From Pseudopelobacter sp964542535 (GTDB taxonomy: Bacteria; Desulfobacterota; Desulfuromonadia; Geobacterales; Pseudopelobacteraceae), in the NCBI GenBank assembly GCA_964542535.1, contig CAZIUE010000009.1, forward strand, positions 1-64,000: a stretch of 64,000 nucleotides of DNA, given 5' to 3'. Shown here piece by piece: positions 32,106 through 41,275 of this stretch. The notes beneath the pieces are model-generated. The model was not told the DNA's origin. It did not search any database and worked only from the letters and a program-made list of their open reading frames with translations. Each line of letters starts with the position of its first letter. The first letter of the stretch is position 1. The translations under genes and the position numbers were made by a program.

Positions 32106-33530
32106 ATGAGACATGCCTTCCTGAAAAAGGTCTTCCTTCTTCCCATCGGTGGAGTACTCTTCCTGACAGCCTGCTCCATGGCGCCCAGCTATACCCGGCC
32201 CGAAGCGCCGATTCCCCCGGCCTGGCCCAACGGACCCGCCTACAAGCCGACCGCTCCCCAGGCAGAGGAACCGGAAGCGGTGAAGCTGAAGTGGGAGCAG
32301 TTCTTCGTCAACCCGCAGTTGCGAAAGCTGATCGCCTTGTCCCTGGAGAACAACCGCGACCTGCGCGTGGCGGTGTTGAACGTGGAGAAGTCCCGCGCCC
32401 AGTACCGCATCCAGCGCGCAGACCTGCTCCCCTCCATCGACGCCACCGGCAGCGCCACGGCCCAGCGCACGCCTGGGGACATATCCAGCTCCGGCCGGGC
32501 AACGACCTCCCACACCTACAGCCTCAACCTGGGGGTCAGCAGCTACGAGGTGGACCTGTTCGGCCGCGTGCAGAGCCTCAAGGATCAGGCACTGGAACAG
32601 TTTCTGTCATCCGAGGAGGCGGTACGCAGCGTGCGCATCTCCCTGATTGCCGAAGTGGCCAACAACTACCTGACCCTGGCCGCCGACCGGGAACGGCTCA
32701 GGCTGGCCAAGGAGACCCTGGAAAGCCAACGGGCAAGCTATGGCCTGATCAGGAGCCGCTTCTCCGTTGGGGCCTCTTCGGAACTGGACCTGCGCCAGGC
32801 CCAGACCAGCGTGGATGCGGCCCGGGTGGACGTGGCCCGCTACACCAGCCAGGTGGCCCAGGACGAGAATCTTCTGGCCCTGGTGGTGGGTGCTCCCATA
32901 CCGGCCGACCTGATCCCCAGCGGCTTCGACGCCGTGGGAATCATGCGCGAACTTTCCAGCGGTGTACCATCGGAGGTACTTCAGCGCCGGCCGGACATCA
33001 TGGAGGCCGAGCACCTGTTGAAAGGGGCCAACGCCAACATCGGCGCGGCCCGGGCAGCATTCTTTCCCCGCATCACCCTCAACACCAGCATCGGCACCTC
33101 CAGCGACCAGCTGACGGGGCTCTTTACGCCCGGCTCGTTCGCCTGGGGCTTCGCCCCCCAGTTCACCCTGCCGATCTTTGACTACGGCAGGAACAAGGCC
33201 AGCCTGACCGCGGCCGAGCGGGATCGGGACATCTACCTGGCCCGGTACGAGAAGGCGATCCAGAGCGCCTTCCGCGAGGTTGCCGACGCCCTGGCCGTGA
33301 ACGGCACCATTCGGGAGCAGTTGGAGGCGCAGCAGTCTCTGGTTGAGGCCACCTCGGAAAGCTACCGGCTCTCCCAGGCACGCTACAAAGGGGGGATCAG
33401 CAGCTATCTGGACGCACTGGACTCCCAGCGCTCACTCTACAGCGCCCAGCAGGCGCTGATCGGCGTCAACCTGACCCGGCTCTCCAATTTGGTGACCCTC
33501 TACAAGGTACTGGGTGGCGGCAGCGAATAG
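32106..33530 (+). CDS. RND outer-membrane factor lipoprotein (OprM/NodT type)
   Basis: This 474-residue TolC-like channel protein has a lipoprotein signal (LFLTACS; Cys about residue 24) and MAPSYTRPEAPIP, the common start of the mature OprM family. Paired outer membrane efflux domains follow, including LRQAQTSVDAARVDVARYTSQVAQDENLLALVVG and EVLQRRPDIMEAEHLLKGANANIGAARAAFFP. It begins one base after the pump stop codon and completes a tripartite pump operon. Confidence 0.95.
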   Translation: MRHAFLKKVFLLPIGGVLFLTACSMAPSYTRPEAPIPPAWPNGPAYKPTAPQAEEPEAVKLKWEQFFVNPQLRKLIALSLENNRDLRVAVLNVEKSRAQYRIQRADLLPSIDATGSATAQRTPGDISSSGRATTSHTYSLNLGVSSYEVDLFGRVQSLKDQALEQFLSSEEAVRSVRISLIAEVANNYLTLAADRERLRLAKETLESQRASYGLIRSRFSVGASSELDLRQAQTSVDAARVDVARYTSQVAQDENLLALVVGAPIPADLIPSGFDAVGIMRELSSGVPSEVLQRRPDIMEAEHLLKGANANIGAARAAFFPRITLNTSIGTSSDQLTGLFTPGSFAWGFAPQFTLPIFDYGRNKASLTAAERDRDIYLARYEKAIQSAFREVADALAVNGTIREQLEAQQSLVEATSESYRLSQARYKGGISSYLDALDSQRSLYSAQQALIGVNLTRLSNLVTLYKVLGGGSE

Positions 33531-33552
33531 TCAGCCAGCCGGACCGTAACGC

Positions 33553-33594
33553 GAAAACGCCGTGATCTCCCACTCGGGGAGGCACGGCGTTTTC
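33553..33594 (+). terminator. terminator of the RND operon
   Basis: GAAAACGCCGTG and CACGGCGTTTTC form a perfect 12-bp stem with an 18-nt loop 22 nt after the channel gene. It is symmetrical with A- and T-rich edges, so it can serve both the RND operon and the convergent small gene. Confidence 0.75.
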
Positions 33595-33632
33595 CGTTTG
33601 TGCACACCTCGTCTTACCAGAGCAAAGCCCCG

Positions 33633-33884
33633 TCAGCTGACCTCCTTCCATCCCCTCTGGCGCAACTCCTTCTTCAGGGTCAACATCTCCTGACGCAGCT
33701 TGAGTACCTCAGCCTGGCTGGGCATTCCCTTGAACTGGTAGCGCAACAACAGGTACTCGCCGTGCAGCTCCTTCAGGCGCTGTTCCAGATCACTGTTGGC
33801 GGCACGCAATTCGTTATTCTCAGCTTTCAGCCGGTCGATTTCTCTTCTGTGCTTTTCGTAAAGGGCCATATCCACGGTTTTCAT
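33633..33884 (-). CDS. small coiled-coil protein
   Basis: This 83-residue protein from MKTVDMALYEKHRREIDRLKAENNELRAANSDLEQRLKEL is predicted to be mostly one continuous heptad-repeat helix. The ATG at 33884 has a GGGGAG site. It has no membrane segment and no recognised family. Such proteins may act as scaffolds or partners of other coiled coils, but there is no context to say which. The frame upstream to 34067 is not supported. Confidence 0.65.
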   Translation of the reverse strand: MKTVDMALYEKHRREIDRLKAENNELRAANSDLEQRLKELHGEYLLLRYQFKGMPSQAEVLKLRQEMLTLKKELRQRGWKEVS

Positions 33885-34862
33885 GATCCACGCTCCCCGG
33901 CCAGGACTCCGCTCTGGCTTCCCAAAAACAGTATAACAAAAACAGACTGTTATCTGATTTATTTCTCCAGCAGCTGCATGTTGTTCGCACTGGGGTATAC
34001 TTTGGATCAGTATGCCGTTGCCAACGGTTTCGTCGCTACCCAGGAACACACATCGTCGCTCTGTCACGCAATCTCAGACGGCCCTTTCCGCCCACGGCCA
34101 TATGCTAAACGTCGTTATGACAAAGCCGGCACAAGACCGCATCAATCCGGAACTCGTACACCGATGCGCATGTAAAAGTTCCGTAAAGTTGAACACGGTT
34201 TTCTCATATTGCGCACACTTTCGTAACAATTGGAACACCACCACGACAATGGGCACTGGTAAAGAAATCATACCGGGGGGAGACAGACCAAAGCCTGCCC
34301 CCACCCCGTTTTTCCCAATCCGAAAAACAGCGGCAACGCTCCTCCGGCTGAAAGGGCTCACGACGCAGAACCTAACCATTCGTTTTAACTACGCAATTAT
34401 TGCCGTGCCACTATCGGCGCTCCGCAAACACACCAACACATCAGCCACAGCCAGAAACGCCCGGGAATCCTCAGGGCACACTCGCACGCACGGCCCCCTG
34501 TACCCAGAGAGATCAGCATTCTGCTCACCGAGCGCACCGAAACAAAAACTGTTTTGAAAAAATTAATCATTTTGTTGTTGTTTTTAATCTTTTTACCATG
34601 TATAGCAAAACTACGTTTTAAGTCGCTGGTGATTCAGAACGATACGCCATCAATGGGAAAGGGGTTCGATTCCATTACGATCTTCCAGAGATAACCAGGT
34701 ACCCGTTCGCGTCCGTTACCGCCGGACAATCCTGGTTTTGTCGTTTAATAGCCTGGAATACACTGATGTTTTCGGGATTTCTATTAAACTGTATGCCAAC
34801 ACCGCGAAGAGCATACAGACACCTGCAACAAGCAGCATCTCAATTCAAAAGGAGGATGTACA
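33885..34862. other. long AT-richer intergenic region before the alcohol dehydrogenase gene
   Basis: Almost 1 kb has no convincing gene on either strand and is visibly richer in A and T than its surroundings. Structures seen are a possible AACCAGG/CCTGGTT hairpin (34693-34737, followed by TTTTG) and an 8-bp stem hairpin (34789-34796 with 34811-34818) in the expected leader of the alcohol dehydrogenase. I cannot fix a promoter. The length suggests a regulated leader or decayed genes. Confidence 0.4.
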
Positions 34863-36026
34863 ATGGCATTAGCAGATCAGACGTTTGGTTTCTTCATCCC
34901 CACCGTAACACTGCTGGGCATTGGTTGCTCCAAAGAAACCGGTGAGCAGGCGAAAGCTCTCGGCGCATCGAAACTGCTGATCGTCACCGACGCCGGCCTG
35001 AACAAAATGGGCGTTGCCGACACGATTAAAGGTTACATCGAAGCAGCCGGCCTCCAGGCTGTTATTTATGACGGCGCCGAGCCCAACCCGACCGACAAGA
35101 ACGTCCATGACGGCGTAAAAGCATATCTGGACAACAAATGCGACGGCTTGGTTACCCTTGGTGGCGGCAGCTCTCACGACTGCGGCAAGGGCGTTGGCCT
35201 TGTCGTATCCGGCGGCGGCAACATCCGTGACTACGAAGGCGTCAACAAGTCCTCCAAACGTCTCCCCCCGTTCCTGGCCATCAACACCACCGCCGGTACC
35301 GCCAGCGAAATGACCCGCTTCTGCATCATTACCAACACCGATACCCATGTGAAGATGGCTATCGTTGACTGGCGCGTAACTCCGAACATCGCCATCGACG
35401 ATCCCCTGTTGATGGTCGGTATGCCCCCGAAACTGACCGCCGCCACCGGTATGGACGCACTGACCCACGCCGTTGAGGCCTATGTTTCCACCATCGCCAC
35501 CCCGATCACCGATGCCTGCGCCATCAAGGCCATCGAACTGATCGCCAAGTATCTGAGCCCGGCCGTTGCCAACGGCGAAGACTTGGAAGCCCGCGACGCC
35601 ATGGCCTATGCCGAATACCTGGCCGGTATGGCTTTCAACAACGCCAGCCTCGGTTATGTCCACTCCATGGCTCACCAGCTGGGCGGCTTCTACAACCTGC
35701 CCCACGGCGTCTGCAACGCCATCCTGCTGCCGGTTGTCAGCCAGTTCAACCTGATCGCCTGCCCGCAGCGTTTTGCTGACATCGCCGTTGCTCTCGGCGA
35801 AAACATCTGTGGCCTGTCCACCGTCGAAGCCGGTCAGAAAGCCATCGACAGGATCAAGTCTCTGTCCGCTTCCATCGGCATCCCCGCCAACCTGACCGAG
35901 CTGGGCGTGAAAGAAGCCGACCTGAAGATCATGTCCGAAAATGCCAAGAAGGACGCTTGCCAGCTGACCAATCCGCGCAAGGCCACGCTGGACGAAGTTA
36001 TTCAGATCTTCAAGAACGCTCTGTAA
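34863..36026 (+). CDS. iron-containing alcohol dehydrogenase (Zymomonas AdhB-like)
   Basis: This 387-residue group III iron-dependent alcohol dehydrogenase interconverts ethanol (or other primary alcohols) and aldehyde with NAD. NAD-binding GGGSSHDCGKG lies at about residue 98. The metal ligands are Asp and His in GMDALTHAVEAY and His in HSMAHQLGGFYNLPHGVCNA. TTAGTASEMTRFCIIT is nearly identical in pattern to Zymomonas AdhB. An AAAGGAGG site and strongly biased codon use (AAC, CTG, GGC, ACC) suggest very high expression, fitting an ethanol-using fermenter. It is monocistronic with an elaborate 3' end. Confidence 0.95.
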   Translation: MALADQTFGFFIPTVTLLGIGCSKETGEQAKALGASKLLIVTDAGLNKMGVADTIKGYIEAAGLQAVIYDGAEPNPTDKNVHDGVKAYLDNKCDGLVTLGGGSSHDCGKGVGLVVSGGGNIRDYEGVNKSSKRLPPFLAINTTAGTASEMTRFCIITNTDTHVKMAIVDWRVTPNIAIDDPLLMVGMPPKLTAATGMDALTHAVEAYVSTIATPITDACAIKAIELIAKYLSPAVANGEDLEARDAMAYAEYLAGMAFNNASLGYVHSMAHQLGGFYNLPHGVCNAILLPVVSQFNLIACPQRFADIAVALGENICGLSTVEAGQKAIDRIKSLSASIGIPANLTELGVKEADLKIMSENAKKDACQLTNPRKATLDEVIQIFKNAL

Positions 36027-36064
36027 ACCGACGAGCACATTTAGCTCGCACCATCTCTGATGTG

Positions 36065-36124
36065 CCGGGCCAGTCTGTATGAAAATATGTGCCTGATATG
36101 GTCCATTCTCAGTGACTGGCCCGG
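36065..36124 (+). repeat. long-range hairpin in the adh 3' region
   Basis: CCGGGCCAGTC (36065-36075) is complementary to GACTGGCCCGG (36114-36124), enclosing a 38-nt loop, about 40 nt after the dehydrogenase stop. It could protect the mRNA 3' end. Confidence 0.5.
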
Positions 36125-36211
36125 TCCCCCACATGCCAGGGGGGTACTTCCTTAACTGAGGTTGGCCACCAGAAAGAGGAGGAGCCTGCGTGCCAGCGTT
36201 CAAGGCTCCAA

Positions 36212-36280
36212 CCATCCGGTTGTTGGGGACAACCGGATGGATAATAAAAAGGCCTCCAGATTATTCTGGAGGCCTTTTTT
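36212..36280 (+). terminator. tandem hairpins with strong terminator after adh
   Basis: A first 12-bp perfect stem (36212-36223 with 36229-36240) is followed by AAAAAGGCCTCCAGA/TCTGGAGGCCTTTTTT (36246-36280), an almost ideal bidirectional intrinsic terminator. Confidence 0.9.
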
Positions 36281-36426
36281 CGTGCCGATCAGGGTAGAAG
36301 TGAATCAATGTATGTTCCGAAGCGCGGCATGACGACCGGACCTCAGCCAGCGCCGGACCCTACTGAAAGAAATCCCTCGCCCATGGCAGCCGGTGGAGGT
36401 CGGTACTGGTCCGGTACGAACAGCCG

Positions 36427-36972
36427 TCAGACGTTCCGCTCCACCCGCTGGCCCGGGTTCCTCATGATCCGGCGCAGGTACGCGGCATCTCCCCAGAGAT
36501 TGTTGATGGGATAGTTCGTTCCGATGATACCCGCCTGATAGGAATCGGCCACCCGTTCACCGGCATTGCAGCGAGCGCCGATCACGGCCAGAAGAATGCC
36601 GTACACGAAGTTGACCGGGACCCGCAGCATGCCTCCCGGATTTCCCCAGACGATGTCATGAACAAACTCGATGCGCACGGCATCCGGGTCCTGCGTCTCC
36701 AGCCCGATGCGCAACGCCTTATAGAGGACCTCCTCCAGGGTGGTCTCGTCGAACTTCTGTCCGCTGAAGAAGGTCTCACCGAAGGAGCAGAAGGTGATCA
36801 GGTCACCATTATCCTGGAGAAGCTTCCTGACCCGCTCACTGATTTTCTTGGCGGTCGGGTACTCCTTCTTGGCGGTTTCGTCAAAAGCATGGGCAATGTG
36901 GATCAGGGCCAACTCCATGTCGCGGCCGTTCATGGCGTCGATTGCCGTCGCGATCCTCTCTCCAATGGTCAC
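36427..36972 (-). CDS. protein of unknown function, GTG start
   Basis: This 181-residue soluble protein is read from a GTG at 36972, which has a GAGGAGG site 5 nt upstream; an ATG at 37029 is in frame but lacks one. No family is recognised. Visible features are a helical N-terminal half (MELALIHIAHAFDETAKKEY), a basic/acidic middle, and a hydrophobic stretch RVPVNFVYGILLAVIGA (residues ~120-135), too polar around it to be a sure membrane helix. It stands alone, convergent with the adh terminator. Confidence 0.7.
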   Translation of the reverse strand: MTIGERIATAIDAMNGRDMELALIHIAHAFDETAKKEYPTAKKISERVRKLLQDNGDLITFCSFGETFFSGQKFDETTLEEVLYKALRIGLETQDPDAVRIEFVHDIVWGNPGGMLRVPVNFVYGILLAVIGARCNAGERVADSYQAGIIGTNYPINNLWGDAAYLRRIMRNPGQRVERNV

Positions 36973-37257
36973 GGCTGCCTCCTCGTCTACAAGTTTGACA
37001 TATAACGCATCACACAATAGTACGTTCACCGGGGAACGGGAAACTACTCTGTCATAGCAGCAGGTTTTCGGTCAAGCACTAATCATTTCACTCCCTGACC
37101 ATGGAAACGACCACCCCAGACCATGGCACCGATCGCTCACATTTTTTCCCCATCTCCCCCAATCCGTGCGAAAATCGTCCCTCGCCGCTCAGGACTGCGG
37201 CAGCGACATCGCACGTTTCAGCCAAAGACATCACGGAAAACAAGGAGCATGGACAGC

Positions 37258-38172
37258 ATGGGGGTTCTGGAGCGGATCATCGCAATCATTCTGCCGGTAT
37301 TCATCGTCGTAGCCGCCGGCTACGCCTACGCGCGCCTGCGCGGCGCTTCATCGCGCACGGAGATGGGGGTGCTCAACCGCCTCAGCACCGACCTGTTCTG
37401 CCCCCTGCTGGTCTTCACCGCCCTCTCCGGCAGGGACTTCAACCTTGCGGACAACGGTGTGCTCATCCTGGCAGGCTTCCTGATCGCCTTGGGCTCGGGA
37501 CTTCTGGCCTGGCCCGCTGCCCGCATGCTGGGGCATGACCCCCGCAGCTTCGTGCCGCCCATGATGTACAACAATTGCGGCAACATGGGGTTGCCCCTGG
37601 CGCTTCTGGCCTTCGGCCCTACCGGCCTCCCCTCCATGATCGCCCTGTTCATGGCCTGCAACCTGGTGTTCTTCTCAGTCGGCATCAAAATCCTGGAGTC
37701 AGGCAAGGAGCATATCGACAATTCTCCGTTCTCCTTCCTGGCCAGTCCGATGATGATCTCCATAATTGCGGGAACGGCTTTCTCCCTCGCCGACCTGAGC
37801 GTCCCCCCTCCCCTGTTCAACGCCATGAAGATGATGGGGGACGCCAGCATCCCCATGATGCTCTTCGCCCTGGGCATCCGCATGCTGGACGTCAATCTGG
37901 CCAGCTGGAAGATCGGCCTCACGGGCGCCGCCTTCTGCCCCCTGGCCGGCCTGGCAGTGGCGTTCCTGCTGGAGTTCGTGCTGCCGCTGACCGAGAGGCA
38001 GCGGGGGCTGATGTACCTGTTCGCCGCCCTGCCGCCGGCGGTGTTCTGCTTCATGATGGCCGAGCAGTACCGCCAGGAACCGGACCGGGTGGCTGCCATC
38101 GTGCTGCTGGGCAACCTGGCCTCGCTGCTGTTCGTGCCGCTGGGGTTGTGGATGGGTATGCGGGCGGGGTAA
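37258..38172 (+). CDS. AEC-family (auxin efflux carrier-like) transporter
   Basis: This 304-residue membrane protein has about ten hydrophobic segments. The family motif around MMYNNCGNMGLPLALLAFG lies in the first half and a re-entrant-type segment follows in the second half (PMMLFALGIRML). AEC members in bacteria export organic anions such as malate or malonate; the substrate here is unknown. The ATG at 37258 has AAGGAG 10 nt upstream; the ATG at 37249 is too close to that site. A miniature element begins right after the stop codon. Confidence 0.88.
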   Translation: MGVLERIIAIILPVFIVVAAGYAYARLRGASSRTEMGVLNRLSTDLFCPLLVFTALSGRDFNLADNGVLILAGFLIALGSGLLAWPAARMLGHDPRSFVPPMMYNNCGNMGLPLALLAFGPTGLPSMIALFMACNLVFFSVGIKILESGKEHIDNSPFSFLASPMMISIIAGTAFSLADLSVPPPLFNAMKMMGDASIPMMLFALGIRMLDVNLASWKIGLTGAAFCPLAGLAVAFLLEFVLPLTERQRGLMYLFAALPPAVFCFMMAEQYRQEPDRVAAIVLLGNLASLLFVPLGLWMGMRAG

Positions 38173-38363
38173 ATTTTAATCCGATTAGCGCTCATCTTCA
38201 GCTTGATTGAAACTATGCTCCCCCCTTTGAAAAAGGGGGGCTGGGGGGGATTTATTGGCGGTGGCATCAGAGGCAAATCCCCCTAAATCCCCCTTTTCCA
38301 AAGTGGGACTTTGCACTGCACCGCTACTGGCTGAAGATCAACGCTAATCGAGAATTTTAATCC
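38172..38363. mobile_element. miniature inverted-repeat element with 11-bp flanking direct repeats
   Basis: CGATTAGCG(N3)ATCTTCAGC at the left (38182-38202) is inverted at the right (38330-38350), with mismatches only in the three central bases. The internal part contains C/G-run hairpins (CCCCCTTT/AAAGGGGG and the longer AAATCCCCC/GGGGGATTT arms) that let the whole element fold. AATTTTAATCC flanks it on both sides (38172-38182 and 38353-38363), the mark of a target-site duplication. It has no coding capacity, so it would need a transposase supplied elsewhere. Confidence 0.75.
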
Positions 38364-38435
38364 AGATTCGGAAGAAGGGGTAGGAATGCGACGCTATGCT
38401 GAGACGCTCTCCCCAAAAACAGAGGAGACATGTGC

Positions 38436-39005
38436 ATGCTGAAGGAACTGGTGCTGAAGAACAGGAGCTATCGCCGTTTTCACGAAGAGGTACGCATCGA
38501 GAGGGGAACGCTGCGCCAGCTGGTTGAGCTGGCGCGCCTCTCCTCCAGCGGCGCCAACCTGCAGTCGCTGAAATACCTGCTCTCCACGGAGCCGGAGAAG
38601 AACAGCCGCATCTTCGCCACCCTGGGGTGGGCTGGCTACCTGAAGGAGTGGGACGGCCCGGCCAAAGGGGAGCGCCCCAGCGCCTACATCGTCATGCTCT
38701 TTGACAGTGCCATCGCAAAGACCTGCTTCTGGGACCACGGCATCGCCGCCCAGAGCATCATGCTGGGCGCGGTGGAACAGGAGCTGGGCGGCTGCATGTT
38801 CGGTAACGTGAACCGGGACGAGCTGCGCCGGGTCCTGGGACTGGACGAGCGCTTTGAGATCCTGATGGTCCTGGCCCTGGGCAAGCCAAAGGAGGAGGTG
38901 CGCCTGGTGCCGCTCCCGCCTGACGGCGACATCAGGTACTACCGCGACGCCGCCGGAGTGCACCACGTCCCCAAGCGCTCGCTGGAGGAGATCATACTGG
39001 GGTGA
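38436..39005 (+). CDS. nitroreductase-family protein
   Basis: This 189-residue FMN-dependent nitroreductase-like protein begins MLKELVLKNRSYRRFHEEV, whose Arg-Arg motif binds the flavin phosphate. It contains ARLSSSGANLQSLKYLLST and a C-terminal LMVLALGKPKEEVRLVP. The ATG at 38436 has AGGAG 8 nt upstream. The usual substrates are quinones, nitro compounds or flavins; the physiological one is not evident. It is downstream of the miniature element, which may have altered its promoter. Confidence 0.88.
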   Translation: MLKELVLKNRSYRRFHEEVRIERGTLRQLVELARLSSSGANLQSLKYLLSTEPEKNSRIFATLGWAGYLKEWDGPAKGERPSAYIVMLFDSAIAKTCFWDHGIAAQSIMLGAVEQELGGCMFGNVNRDELRRVLGLDERFEILMVLALGKPKEEVRLVPLPPDGDIRYYRDAAGVHHVPKRSLEEIILG

Positions 39006-39088
39006 CTGCCGTTTCTCCGCCCCCTCGTACAGCCGCTCTCCTCCGATTTCCCTGTCTTTTCAGGATCAACGCCCCAGAAAACCATAAC

Positions 39089-39125
39089 AAAAACGGGCGC
39101 AACCTTTACGGTTAGCGCCCGTTTC
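39089..39125. terminator. bidirectional terminator between nitroreductase and oxidoreductase operon
   Basis: AAACGGGCGC (39091-39100) and GCGCCCGTTT (39115-39124), with an inner AACC/GGTT pair, form a strong stem. T-rich tails lie on both sides, serving the two convergent transcripts. Confidence 0.85.
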
Positions 39126-39155
39126 TCACATGAGTCCGTCGTGCGGGAAGCTGAC

Positions 39156-40091
39156 TTACAGGCCCATGGCCTGTTCCCGCTGCAGCCGCTCCCAGCAGGC
39201 ATCCACCTGGCTCTGGGCTTCTGCCAGGAGCTGTTCGTTGCCCGGCTTGAACAGGTGCTTGAAACGTCCCTGTGGTTTCAGGAACTCGGTCAGCGGCTTC
39301 TTCTCCCGGGGGGTGTGCGTGATGCGGGTGACCCCGTTCTCAACCTCGTACAGCGGCCAGTAGCAGGTTTCCACCGCCAGGCGTGAGAGTTGGATGGCAT
39401 CGTCGGTCCTGGTCCGCCAGCCGCGGTTGCAGGGGGCGATGATGTTGATGAACTTGGGACCCCTGATATCCAGGGCCTTGCGGACCTTCTTCATCAGGTC
39501 CTGCCAGTGGCTAGGCGATGCCTGGGCCACATAGGGAATGCCGTGGGCAGCCATGATCCTGGTCATATCCTTAGCCTGCTGCGGCTTGCCCGTGCTCACA
39601 CTCCCCACCGGGCTGGTGGCGGTGTCGGCGCCGAAGGGGGTGGCCGATGAGCGCTGGATGCCGGTGTTCATGTAGGCGCCGTTGTCGTAGCAGATGTAGG
39701 TCAGGTCGTGGCCGCGCTCCATGGCACCGGACAGGCTCTGGAAGCCGATGTCGGCGGTACCGCCGTCCCCGCCGAAGGCCACGAACCTGATATCGTCGGT
39801 AAGTTTGCCCTGCTTTCTCAGCGACCGGTACATAGTCTCCACCCCTGCCAGGGTGGCGGCCGCGTTTTCGAAGGCGCTGTGTATCCAGGGCGTTTTCCAG
39901 GAGGTATAGCCGTCGATGCTGGTGGAGACTTCCAGGCAACCGGTGGCGTTGGCCACCACCAGCGGGTACTGGGCAGCCATCATGACCATCCTGACCACGA
40001 TGGGCGCGCCGCAGCCGGTGCACATGCGGTGGCCGGGGGCGAACAGCTCCTCGTTCTTGGACAGTTCCCTCAGGTTGAGCGGTGTCAGCAT
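39156..40091 (-). CDS. porB: 2-oxoacid:ferredoxin oxidoreductase, beta (TPP) subunit, cluster 1
   Basis: This 311-residue thiamine-diphosphate-binding subunit has the cluster-ligand/TPP motif MCTGCGAP (about residue 22). The Mg/TPP motif GDGGTADIGFQSLSGAME continues to CYDNGAYMNTG, and a later GWRTRTDDAIQLSRLAVETCYWPLYE segment matches pyruvate or 2-ketoisovalerate oxidoreductases. It decarboxylates the 2-oxoacid together with the alpha subunit. It is the last of four genes gamma-delta-alpha-beta; its start overlaps the alpha gene by 7 nt. Pyruvate is the most likely substrate, though 2-oxoisovalerate enzymes share this layout. Confidence 0.92.
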   Translation of the reverse strand: MLTPLNLRELSKNEELFAPGHRMCTGCGAPIVVRMVMMAAQYPLVVANATGCLEVSTSIDGYTSWKTPWIHSAFENAAATLAGVETMYRSLRKQGKLTDDIRFVAFGGDGGTADIGFQSLSGAMERGHDLTYICYDNGAYMNTGIQRSSATPFGADTATSPVGSVSTGKPQQAKDMTRIMAAHGIPYVAQASPSHWQDLMKKVRKALDIRGPKFINIIAPCNRGWRTRTDDAIQLSRLAVETCYWPLYEVENGVTRITHTPREKKPLTEFLKPQGRFKHLFKPGNEQLLAEAQSQVDACWERLQREQAMGL

Positions 40092-41275
40092 GCACCCTCC
40101 CGTACGCCGATGTACTCCTTGAGACCGCCCACCGCTCCCCCTTGGGCGATGGCCACGAGTTCGTCCAGCACCTGCCCGGCATGCTCGGGAAGGTAATCCC
40201 TCCCCCCCAGGCCGAAGATGCGGTTGATCAGCACCGGCCGCCGCGGCGCCGCGCAGAGCACGCCGGCGATATCCAGATAGAGCGGACCGAAGGAGCCGCC
40301 GAAGCTGTCGGAACGGTCCAGCACGGCAACCGCCTTCAGGTGCCCCAGTGCCCGGCCGATCTCGGCGTAGGGGAACGGACGGTAGAGGCGCGGCTTGAGC
40401 AAACCGGCCCTGATCCCCTTTTCGCGGTAGCGGTCGATGACGTCCTTGGTGGTGCCGGCGGCCGAACTCATCACCACGATGGCAATCTCGGCGTCATCCA
40501 GGCGATAGCTCTCGAACAGGCCATAGCTCCTGCCGGAGAGGCGGCCGAACTCCTCGCCCACCCGGGTCACGATCTCGGGCACGCCGGCCATGACCTGCTC
40601 ATGGGCCTTGCGGTACTCCAGGTACAGGTCAGACAGGATCAGCTGGCCGTAGCTCACCGGCTGCTTCAGGTCCAGGAGCGGATTGACCCGCTGGTAGTCG
40701 CCCACGAATGCCCGGGCCGCCCCGTCCTCCACCCAGCGCATACTGGTGATGGAGTGGCTGGTGATGAAGCCGTCCAGACAGACCATCACCGGCAGGCGCA
40801 GATCGCAATGCTCGGCGATCCTGAAGGCTTGCAGCATGTTGTCGAAGGCCTCCTGGCTGTTTTCCGAGTAGAGCTGGATCCAGCCGCAGTCGCGGGTGCC
40901 CATGCTGTCGGAGTGGTCGCAGCCGATGTTGATCGGCACGGACAGGGCACGGTTGCAGACCGCCATGACGATGGGGAGCCGCATACCGGAGGCGATCATC
41001 AAGAGCTCCCACATCAGGGCCAGCCCCTGGGACGAGGTTGCCGTGGTCACCCGGCCGCCGGCGGTAGCCGCACCGATGCAGGCGCTCATGGCGCTGTGCT
41101 CGCTCTCGGCCAGCAGGATCTCCGTGTCCACCCGGCCATTGGCGGCGTAGGCGGTGAAGTTGTGCATGATTTCCGTGGCCGGCGTGATGGGATAGGCCGA
41201 GCAGACGTCCGGGTTTGCCAGGCGCATGGCATTGGCCACCGCCTCGTTGCCTGTCGCGGCAACCATTGTGGTCAT
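40085..41275 (-). CDS. porA: 2-oxoacid:ferredoxin oxidoreductase, alpha subunit, cluster 1
   Basis: The 396-residue alpha subunit begins MTTMVAATGNEAVANAMRLANPDVCSAYPITPATEIM. The GNEA and YPITPATE motifs are the family's signature for binding the pyrimidine part of TPP. TATSSQGLALMWELLMIASGMRLPIVMAVCNRAL is the second conserved block. It overlaps the delta gene by 4 nt (ATGA). Frame upstream of 41275 is not supported. Confidence 0.92.
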   Translation of the reverse strand: MTTMVAATGNEAVANAMRLANPDVCSAYPITPATEIMHNFTAYAANGRVDTEILLAESEHSAMSACIGAATAGGRVTTATSSQGLALMWELLMIASGMRLPIVMAVCNRALSVPINIGCDHSDSMGTRDCGWIQLYSENSQEAFDNMLQAFRIAEHCDLRLPVMVCLDGFITSHSITSMRWVEDGAARAFVGDYQRVNPLLDLKQPVSYGQLILSDLYLEYRKAHEQVMAGVPEIVTRVGEEFGRLSGRSYGLFESYRLDDAEIAIVVMSSAAGTTKDVIDRYREKGIRAGLLKPRLYRPFPYAEIGRALGHLKAVAVLDRSDSFGGSFGPLYLDIAGVLCAAPRRPVLINRIFGLGGRDYLPEHAGQVLDELVAIAQGGAVGGLKEYIGVREGAC

